55,480 nucleotides of DNA, from assembly GCA_000934385.1 (NCBI GenBank), contig KN880590.1, positions 1 through 55,480 of the forward strand, read 5' to 3'. The stretch comes from Cylindrobasidium torrendii FP15055 ss-10. Its lineage: Eukaryota; Basidiomycota; Agaricomycetes; Agaricales; Physalacriaceae. A model generated the notes under the pieces. It saw only the letters and a list, made by a program, of their open reading frames with translations, did no database searches and was not told where the DNA came from. Of this stretch, positions 47,853-55,480 are shown one piece after another (position 1 is the stretch's first letter; each line of letters begins with the position of its first letter). The translations under genes and the position numbers were made by a program.

Positions 47853-49303
47853 CTATTCGACGACCCTCAATGGGCTAGATCCCAGGTGTTTTGACGGCGA
47901 GGGCGAAGACGCTGCCCGATTCTCATCGATAAAGGCCACCCTTGATGGCGACGCAGGGCGCGGTGCATGTGTAGGCGCGTCGGAGAATGTCACTTTGGGT
48001 GCTGAGGATGATGGTGAAATCGTAACAACAGGCGGGGGAGACTTGAAAGATGACGGAGGCGGCGTAATACCAGGTGGAGGGCTGGGATACACCACCTTGA
48101 ACGGATCTTCCGTGTTTGGGTTATCATCCAACGCTTCATGGAATATACTGCCTGAGTCCGAGGTGCGGAAAATCGACGTCCGCGAGTGGTTGGAGATATT
48201 CCCAGCTCCGAATGGTGAACCATGGACCCCAAGAGCAGGCGACTGTAGGGACAACTCTGATGCCGACACAGGCGTATGGTACCCAGGCGGAACAGGGAGC
48301 TGCGGCACCTGTGATCCTATCCCACCGCCTGGTTGCTGGCGTGTCTGGTAGTGATAATGATGGGATGGCACGGTGCGCATTTCCGTCTCGGGTGTCCCGC
48401 GTCCGCCAGAGCCACTGCCACTAGCATGGTTGTCGCGGTACCTGCCGCCGCGAGCAACGAATGGATCGTCCTCGTCGTCAAATTCGCCATCCAGCAACCC
48501 GACGGCGCCGGCACCTTTCCCTTCCCGCTTGTGTTGGCGCATGGCCTCGATCCAACCAATCCGCCGCTTTTTGGAGCGTTTCACAATGAATATTGCCCCC
48601 AATGCAAGCGCAAGGAGGACGACGCCGCCAGCGGTGACCCCGGCAATCAGCGCTGTGCGTGAGTACGAGTCGCTGCTGGGAGAGCTGGTGCTAAGATTGG
48701 TAGGAAGAGGCGAGGTCACTGTTGTCGACCTGCCATCGGACAGCGTCGTCACAAAGGTTGTATACCTGCTGGCCGACGCATCTGACGCAATGGTATTCGA
48801 CGCTGAGGTTGTTGGCGAAGATACCCTTGAACTTGAAGTCCTAGACTGCGTTCTTGTCGCGACCTCGGTGCTCGTGCTAGGTGGAATCGAAGAGGTTGGG
48901 GGAACAGACGTCGAGTCTGTCGTGACAGACGTTCTTGAGGTGGTGCTCGTCGGAGAAGCAGAAGAGGTGGGCTGAGTACTGGTTGGGGCGGTAGATGTAG
49001 CCTGTGTGGAGGTTGGCTGCTGGGTTGGGGTTGAACTCTGCGTCGAGGTTTCTTGTTGGGTGGACGTCTGCTGCTGAGTACTGCTGCTGCCTCCGCCTGT
49101 GTTGGTGGGTTGATTGTTGTCCGTTTGTGTGCCCGGGCCCGCATCCGTGCCCGTGCCCGTGCCCGCCCCGGTGCCTCCAGTCTCGACTGAACCTGAAGCG
49201 TCGACGCCTAACCCCTTCGCTGAATCAACGATTGACCTCGTTCATAGCCAATACACGACGCACCGTAGATCCAGAAGGTCCCTGCCGAGGAAGTGCCGCA
49301 CCG
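47853..49303 (-). CDS. Ser/Thr-rich single-pass cell-surface protein (5' end open)
   Basis: At least two exons encode more than 460 residues; the true start is not resolved. The first visible exon reads CGTSSAGTFWIYG and joins VDASGSVETGG across an intron whose donor is GTGCGT. About 130 residues of Thr/Ser/Gln repeats follow (STQQQTSTQQETSTQ, SSTPTQQPTSTQ), as in O-glycosylated wall-sensor stalks. One helix (ALIAGVTAGGVVLLALALGA) and a basic stop-transfer KRSKKRR come next, then a cytoplasmic tail rich in Pro/Ser/Gly (VYPSPPPGITPPPSS). The layout is that of Wsc/mucin-like sensors, but no WSC or other ligand domain is visible. A 5' exon with a signal peptide probably lies between 49304 and 49523. 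The stop is at 47853-47855. Confidence 0.65.
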
Positions 49304-50201
49304 CTGCGCGCTCGGTATTCATTCAGTCCTAGCATCTTAGAAACACTTTCTAATCGCAGCGGCTACAGCCAGGTATCAGAGGCAGCAGGAGAAGTTATCG
49401 TGTCTGTCCAGCAGCCAGTATAAGCTCAAAAGAGATCGAAGCTTCAGAATGGGAAGATGAAGGTTTCGAACAAAAGGGAAAGAAAGAAAGTTGGGCTCCG
49501 ATGATGAAACTCGTGATGAGCATGGCCGCACTGCCACTCGGGCTCTGGTAACCGTGATTGTAGCGCCACACTTCGCAATCAATAGTTGCCAGGATGCCCT
49601 TGCTACTGTGGAGAGCGGCGGATGGTCTACACTCCACAACTACGGGCCGCGCGCTGCCCCGCCGCTTCCCCGCCGTCCAAGGCGCATCACTCGGCAATCA
49701 CCGCCAGGGCCGATCACAGCCTTCGGTAACTTGTGGATGCGTGCTACATAAGACATCTCATTGTTGTACCGTGAGAAAGTGACATAAACTCTCTCCAAAT
49801 TTGCGCGTCGCATTGATCTGGTTTTCTGCATTGTTTCCTGCCAGCGGTCCTGTGCCAAAAATTCTTCCCTATGTTTGATCACGCCATTTGCAACACTCCT
49901 GCGCCTTATTATTCTTTGCTTGTGCTTCAGCATTGCTCTCATGACCTCCACGAGCACCTCGTTCGTATTATTAACGGCCACGACACGCCTGGATTCCTCT
50001 TCCTGTGACGACCTGGAGAAACCGCGGCGAAACCCAAGTCTACCATAATCTATTTCACAGAACCGCTTCCAAGTTCCTCTACTATTCGAGTGTTGATAAG
50101 CCTGCTATTACCGGGCCCCGCTGTCATTTATTAAAGCCCCTTCCTTTTGCCGCGGCAGCCACTTCAAACTCTACCCTTGCTTAGCTTGGATTCGGATTAC
50201 A
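49304..50201. other. 898-bp region with an unassigned minus-strand open frame
   Basis: The left part probably contains the 5' exon and promoter of the cell-surface gene. A minus-strand frame stays open for about 156 codons (49640 to about 50110) without an early ATG; it reads VEVMRAMLKHKQRIIRRRS and is basic. It has no family match, so no gene is called. Confidence 0.35.
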
Positions 50202-51885
50202 ATGGCCTCCCCCGACCACTTCCAACAAATCAAACAAGAAATTGCGGACTCGATTCCCGACTTTGAGCGCCTCGCAGTGCGCTCGTGGGGAGAGATAATC
50301 GCGGAGCTAGCCAAGGCTACGGAGAGAATAAAGAACACAGGCCCAGAGGTAGTGTATTCCTTTACTTCATGGCAAAATACGCATATGGCTGACATTTGTA
50401 CCTGCCAGTACATTCCACAAGTCGAGTTCGCCGAGCTTAAACACCTCTCGGACGAGAAGATCGCAGAGATCAGGCGCAAGGGGTGCGCGGTAGTGCGCAA
50501 TGTCGTAGACGACGACGTCGCGGCGCGGTGGAAAACGACGCTCGAAGAGCATGTCAAGGCGAACCCGGACGTCGATGGGTTTCCCAATGATAACAAGCAG
50601 TTCTTCCAGCTTTAGTATGCTCAGTCTCTCGACGACTCCTCGACGTATTTGTACTGACTAGGCTACGGTTTAGTTGGACAAAACCCCAAGTTGAGGCGCG
50701 CGCACATCCGAACATGTTGGCAACGACATCTTGGCTGAACGGACTTTGGCACGGGGAACCAGGACAAGACCTCAAAGGCGTCGACCTCGCGCAGTCTCTT
50801 AGCTATGCTGACAGATTCCGTATTCGCCATCCTGGAGGTCTCTGGATCAATCACCCGCCACATGTCGATGGTGTGCACTAGCCCCACTAGCTTTCTGCCT
50901 CACACACTTTACTGAGGCTATCTGTTGCACAGGCGGCTCCATCGAACGCTGGGAGGATCCTACCTTCCGCAGCTCCTTCCACGATATCCTCAGTGGAGAA
51001 TGGCGCAAGCACGATGCGTTCAACCTCGGCGGACGTATCACTGCACGCCACTCGATGTATCGTCGCCCTAACCAGGTATGTATACCAGTCAAACAAATGA
51101 TTTCTCTCCATGCTGATTGACGCAGGCATCCATCTTTCGCTCATTCCAAGGCTGGCTCGCCATGAGGTCCGTCCGTCTTAGCCCAGACATCTAGAGGTTG
51201 ATTGTAACATTCGATTTGGTAGCCCCATAGCCCCGACGCAAGGAACTCTAAAAGTCTTCCCGGATATCCTCCTCTCGAATGCCTACCTCATTCTCCGCCC
51301 GTTCTTCCGCCCAGTGGAGAATTCCAACGAAATCGACGTTCTCAACGCGGAGAACTGGAAATTTGGTATTCAATGAAACCGTAGCTTCTTGCTTGAAGCT
51401 CACGCATAGGCAGACATATCTTCGCCAGACTTTGCAGGATTGACCAAAACTGTCGGAGGCTGGCATGGGCCGCGTCCAACGCCCGAGCTGCACCCTCACA
51501 TGCGCTTGGAGGAGGCCATGACCTCGATGCCTGCCGTCAACCCAGGAGACACAGTCTGGTGGCACTGCGATATGGTACATTCCGTCGAAGAAGAGCACAC
51601 AGGTGACAATGATTCCGCTGGTGCGTTTTCCCTCGCTGCATTACCATTCCGACGCATTGGCTGACTGCGCCTCAAATAGTGATGTACATCCCGGCGATGC
51701 CTCTCACATCCTTGAACAAACAATACATTGACCGCCAGCTGGAGAGCTTCCTGCGCGGGGTCCGCCCACCAGACTACCCAGACACAACGAAGGATGAGAA
51801 CACATTCGTCGGTACAGCCAAGGCAGAAGATATCAAGACGCCCGACGGGAGATTGGCAATGGGGCTCCCTCTTCTTGTGGCTTAG
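50202..51885 (+). CDS. DUF1479 (YbiU-like) oxygenase-fold protein
   Basis: About seven exons give roughly 445 residues. The start MASPDHFQQIKQEIADSIPD is followed by RRKGCAVVRNVVDDDVA, QLYWTKPQVEARAHPNM across an intron, HPPHVDGGSIERWED, RHSMYRRPNQ, SFQGWLAMSPIAPTQGTLKV, WHGPRPTPELHPHM and DTVWWHCDMVHSVE. These are the landmarks of DUF1479. HVD plus the later His of HCDMVHSVE look like the HxD...H iron-binding triad of 2-oxoglutarate dioxygenases. No reaction has been assigned to the family that I can cite. The gene converges on DPH1, with stops only 60 bp apart. Confidence 0.85.
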
Positions 51886-51945
51886 GTCGGGTAGAAAAGT
51901 GGAAATATTTTGTAGTTGTATCAACAGAATGTCATCGAGTTCTTC

Positions 51946-53523
51946 CTAAAACTGCCCCTTCGCCCTCGCCTCAGCCCACCTGCTCCCGCGCTTATAGAAA
52001 TCCATGGGATGCTTCCCAATCTCCTCATCTTGCCATCCCCACGCTCCTGATGCGACACCGGCCTCATACACACTCAACAGCGGCTGCTCAAATGCCCCTC
52101 CCCAGTCGACACTCAATCTCGGACAGCTCGTCTGCACGAATACATCCAAGTGTCCATTGAAGAGCTTCAGCTTTGATGGCGACAACTCCGAGAGTAGAAT
52201 GGGAATAGGCTGGCACGTCGCAGATGCCGTGGACCGCATAAGGGCATACAAATGACCTGTCGAACCTTGCCTGCCCAGCGTCCCAAGGATGAGCCCCCAT
52301 GCCGCACTTTTCTTTCCACTCCCGTCCTGTACGGCTGGTTTTTTGAGAGATCCAGCGGCAGTTTCGACAGCCTTGCGCCTAAACTCTCGCATCCCCAAAT
52401 GGTCATAACCCTCCCGTGTGAGTTTCTTCGAATATGGGTCGTATCGAAAGGCTGGGACGCCGGGGTTTGCAAGCATCATAGCCTCAAGATGGAATCGCCC
52501 GTCGCCCAGATATAAGATTGCATCGGCACGCTCTCCAGATGCCAAAGACAGCGTCGGTGCCGTGCACCCAAGAATTTCTCCAGGGGACAATGGATGTGAG
52601 CGCGGTACGAGTGTGCCATACTCCGACAGTGCCTCCCGTAAATCCGAGAGCGCTGTCGCAAATTGAATTGTCGATACCAGCGCCAAGCGTGTGTGTTCTT
52701 CCTGTTGCTTTTCTTCGGCGGACACATCGGTGGTGGCCTCTCCGCGGATGGCGAGCCAGCGGCCACGGCCACCCAGTTTGTCTCCGGGGCTGACAACGCC
52801 ATCTTGCCTCGCTAGATCGTCGATGAAGTCGTCGAATTGTGTTCGCATATTCGGAAGGTTGGCGCGTACAGTCTGCTCTGCATGTCGGACATCGATTCCA
52901 ATCTCCACAAAGACGTAGAGTGTGCGCATTCCACCGGCCTTGGTTGGAGGTGAATATCAATGAGTGCTGAGGAAATGTGTACGCACACTAGTTGTACTCA
53001 TTGGTACCAAGCATGAATGTCCATAATGCACCAGTAGCTCGACGCCCAATGCACGAGCCGTGTAATCGTCCACACAGCACGCACCATACGTTACGTCCCC
53101 CAGAATTACCAATTCGATATCTGGAGCGTTCTCTTCGCCTTCATACGCAAACTGCGTCAATATATCTCCAATAACGCAAGCATACATCTGCAAGCCCTCG
53201 GGCATCTGTAGTCCCACGGTGTGTATTCTGTGCTGCTTGATCATGGCCAGTGTTTTCGGTACTTCGAAGGTGTAATTTGAAGGGAGGACGCCCAGAGCTG
53301 CGGTGAGCGCGGGGGAAAGTGGAGGGGGCAGATGTGAAGTAGATGCATGGGCAGTGGAAGTTGGCTTCTTGGTTGACCCAACGAACTTTTTACGCTTTTT
53401 GGGCTTGCTTGCATCGGCACTTGGGGGCGCAGATATAGCTGTCGTTGTTTCGATAGCAATGGGAATCGCAGAAGATGGAGATGTGGAGGCAGAGGCTTCA
53501 GAAATCGCGCTTGGTGCAGACAT
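51946..53523 (-). CDS. DPH1: diphthamide biosynthesis protein 1 (DPH1)
   Basis: Two exons give about 505 residues. DPH1 with DPH2 is the non-canonical radical-SAM enzyme that moves the 3-amino-3-carboxypropyl group from SAM to a His of elongation factor 2, the first step of diphthamide synthesis. A 75-residue Ser/Ala/Lys-rich N-terminus precedes [17 protein letters not shown] and [15 protein letters not shown]. The three iron-sulphur Cys are in [24 protein letters not shown] and [15 protein letters not shown]. The intron (donor gtgcgt) lies between VPMSTTS and [13 protein letters not shown], inside the family's HSCLVP..TT region. The C-terminal [12 protein letters not shown] and PMDFY are conserved. 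Confidence 0.93.
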
Positions 53524-54184
53524 GTTGGCTGGACAGTAATTTTTGGTCGGGCGGGATTGAAGAAGGTACTGGGATCCTTTCTTGATTTTCCCTCGTTATA
53601 GAGCCTCGGACGGCACTCGAATCACCAGATGACAAATGCAAAGGATACGGTGGCAAAAGCCAAGTACATACTTCATCGATCGATCACTCAATCTGCTAAT
53701 GGCCGCGAAGATATTAGTCCCGCGCCTTTGCATGCGACCACCGTGTCATGATGTCTTTTGGTTTTCCTCTCAAAGACGCCCCTCCTTTTCACCTCAAAAC
53801 CCTCAATACAAAGCCGGTCTTGTCTTCGATATGACGATGCCTAGGCTTAGCCTTACATTGCGTAGCAAGTTACGATGCCCATCCCATAGAGCACTCGCCG
53901 CCCACAAGACATGTTTCGGGGTGCAGCAGATGAACACCTGGCTGGATGAAATGTACCTGAACATTCGAAGATGTCCATTTCAGGTATCCCACCGCGGAAA
54001 CTCACAAGAACGGGCGGCCACACCATGCGCTCAGATGAATTCCCCTCGAAGAGTATAACTTGGCCCTGGCTTGACCGACCTCGGCCTGGTCTCTGCGACT
54101 CGGATTGTGCACCCCAAATGTACAATCTTGTGTGCGTGGGCATCACTATAAAAGCAGAGGCATTGAAAGGAAACACCCCATACC
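53524..54184. other. 661-bp divergent intergenic region
   Basis: It separates DPH1 from the GH16 gene. Apart from a TATA box near its right end (separate entry), no supported features. Confidence 0.4.
54147..54153 (+). promoter_or_regulatory. TATA box of GH16 gene
   Basis: TATAAAA lies 38 bp before the ATG of the GH16 gene. All three secreted hydrolase genes in the window carry this heptamer. Confidence 0.6.
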
Positions 54185-55170
54185 ATGATCTCGACCCTCC
54201 ATCTCCTTCTAACCTCGACCTTGATTCCTGCGGCAGTCTATGGGCAGTCATGCTCCGACAGCACTACAGTTGACTTTAGTGGTGTCAACGGAGGCGACGC
54301 CGCTTCCTTCCTGTCGTGCGTCCCACGACGTTCATTCTTAGCGAGGTTTCCCATTCACAGACATTTTTCTCTAGTCAGTACGGCCTATCGATTAGCACGT
54401 ACGGAGACGTACCAAGCACACCCATTCAACACGATTTTGTCGGTTCGAACGTCGCGCTTGGGAACGGCGTACTGGAGATGAAGGTGCAAGCGTACAGTGG
54501 CTCTGGGCACGTCAAGTCATCCGAAATCGTCTCTGACGATGAGTTCCTCCATGGGTCTCTCCGCGTGACGATGAAGTCGTCGATGACGAAGGGCATATGC
54601 GAGGGCATATTTTTCTTCAGTACGTCGGTGTCAAACTTTCGAACCATTTGTTCATTGACATTTGTACACATAGAGAGTGACCTGCAGGAAACCGACATCG
54701 AACTATTGACCACGACATCGTTGGAGGCAAGCGCGACTGTACCGGCGGGCTTCTGGACGACCAATCAGGCGCAAGTCGAAGATGGCGACTCCATCAGCGA
54801 GAACCTTGCTTTCTGGTTCGATCCCACGCAAGGTTTCCATGAATATCGTATTGATGTCAGTGCATTTCCCGGGAACTAGCATGACCAAATTGCTGATAAG
54901 TATGATTAGTGGACAGCGGACGCAACGACCTTCTACGTCGATGGGCAACAGGTCAACCGTTTGACCGAAAATGTGCGTGCAGGTCTCCTTGGACGTGTGG
55001 GTTCGACCTAACGAACTTTCACGTAGGTTCCCAACGTTCCGGCCCTGTTCATCTTCAACGCCTGGAGCAGCGGCGACCCATACTGGTCTGCTGGTCCTCC
55101 GACTGTTGATTCTGTGTCCCAGATATCGAAGATTGTTCTCTACAAGGGCTTCGTTCCTGAAGGATGCTGA
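54185..55170 (+). CDS. secreted GH16-type glucanase
   Basis: Five exons give about 260 residues. A signal peptide (MISTLHLLLTSTLIPAAVYG) is followed by a concanavalin-like jelly roll. The catalytic motif is ETDIE in KSDLQETDIELLTT, made by joining exons across an intron; this fits the GH16 ExDxxE pattern (nucleophile and acid Glu). Further marks are FHEYRIDWTADATTFYVDGQ and IFNAWSSGDPYWSAGPP. GH16 enzymes cut or transfer beta-1,3(1,4)-glucans in fungal walls or plant material. Introns at FLSC/TFFSS, FFF/KSDL, YRID/WTAD and TEN/VPNV restore the frame. The stop after FVPEGC is at 55168-55170. Confidence 0.9.
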
Positions 55171-55480
55171 GTAGCACTCGATGGGGTCAGCTGAGCGAGT
55201 GGTAAATGCAGCTTGTACCAGGAAAACACAATGGCACAACAATCGTTATGTCAAATGACCTCCAGGCATACTTTCGGACACATCTCAAAGACCGCGACAC
55301 AGTGTGCGGGAACTCAATAATTTGAACCGTTTCTGGGGACTGAATGCGGTAACCCTCAGATCACAGGAATTCGGTCGAGTGTCCATGAGATGGAGAGAAT
55401 GCCCGTCGCCTCCTACACCGCCAGATGAACTTGATCGCGGATTGAGAACCATAAACGAGACCACACCGAGCCCGATCGCA
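55171..55480. other. 310-bp 3' flank
   Basis: No supported gene; the 3' end of the GH16 transcript likely lies here. Confidence 0.35.

Noticed and set aside
48373..48975. 200-codon plus-strand open frame rich in Val and Leu
   Set aside because: It is the complement of the Ser/Thr-rich stalk and tail of the cell-surface gene; the composition is a strand artefact.

Overview
The window is nuclear DNA of a filamentous fungus, most likely an agaricomycete (Basidiomycota). The evidence is the gene architecture: nearly every gene is cut by several short GT-AG introns of about 45-60 nt, often with GTGCGT, GTATGT or GTACGT donors. Intergenic gaps are small and genes lie on both strands with no operon logic. 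The families also fit: Yor1-type ABCC transporter, TPR-kelch-MYND protein, fungal HNH-domain protein, GAS2-domain coiled-coil protein and secreted CAZymes. No rRNA, tRNA, CRISPR array, phage or complete transposon was found. Splice sites were chosen by eye, using reading phase and family motifs.

Layout, left to right. 1-499: gene-free, holding a MITE-like element (159-484). 500-8353: NAPE-PLD-type phospholipase (-), four-helix membrane protein (+), NPC1 sterol transporter (-), SIRT5-like sirtuin (+). 8617-11866: small mitochondrial protein (-) and TPR-kelch-MYND protein (+). 12524-19756: ABCC transporter, cytochrome-b5 reductase and the TRAPP subunit sedlin (all +). 19858-27823: small membrane protein (-), mitochondrial rhomboid protease (+), phosphatidylserine synthase (+), ribosome biogenesis factor BOP1/ERB1 (-), actin-related protein ARP4 (+). 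28166-35790: HNH-domain protein (+) and a giant coiled-coil GAS2-domain protein (-). 36456-43019: accessory-looking part with an orphan protein (+), a serine beta-lactamase-fold enzyme in 12 exons (+) and two tandem secreted GH43 enzymes (-). 42949-44470: the longest gene-free stretch, with a 44-bp near-perfect palindrome. 44471-47540: mitochondrial uS11 (-), QCR9 (+), riboflavin kinase (-), Tim17-like membrane protein (+). 47853-55480: Ser/Thr-rich cell-surface protein (-), DUF1479 oxygenase-like protein (+), diphthamide synthase DPH1 (-), secreted GH16 enzyme (+).

Most genes are independent housekeeping functions. Loose themes are lipid and sterol handling (NAPE-PLD, NPC1, PS synthase, b5 reductase), mitochondrial biogenesis (rhomboid, uS11m, QCR9, sirtuin, Tim17-like) and nuclear or translational machinery (ARP4, BOP1, DPH1). 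The three secreted glycoside hydrolases share TATAAAA boxes close to their starts. No multi-gene novel system is evident. The observations most worth following are the MITE abutting a gene end, intron differences between the GH43 twins, the missing AUG for the NPC1 signal peptide, the micro-exon beta-lactamase gene, the HNH protein and the 44-bp palindrome.
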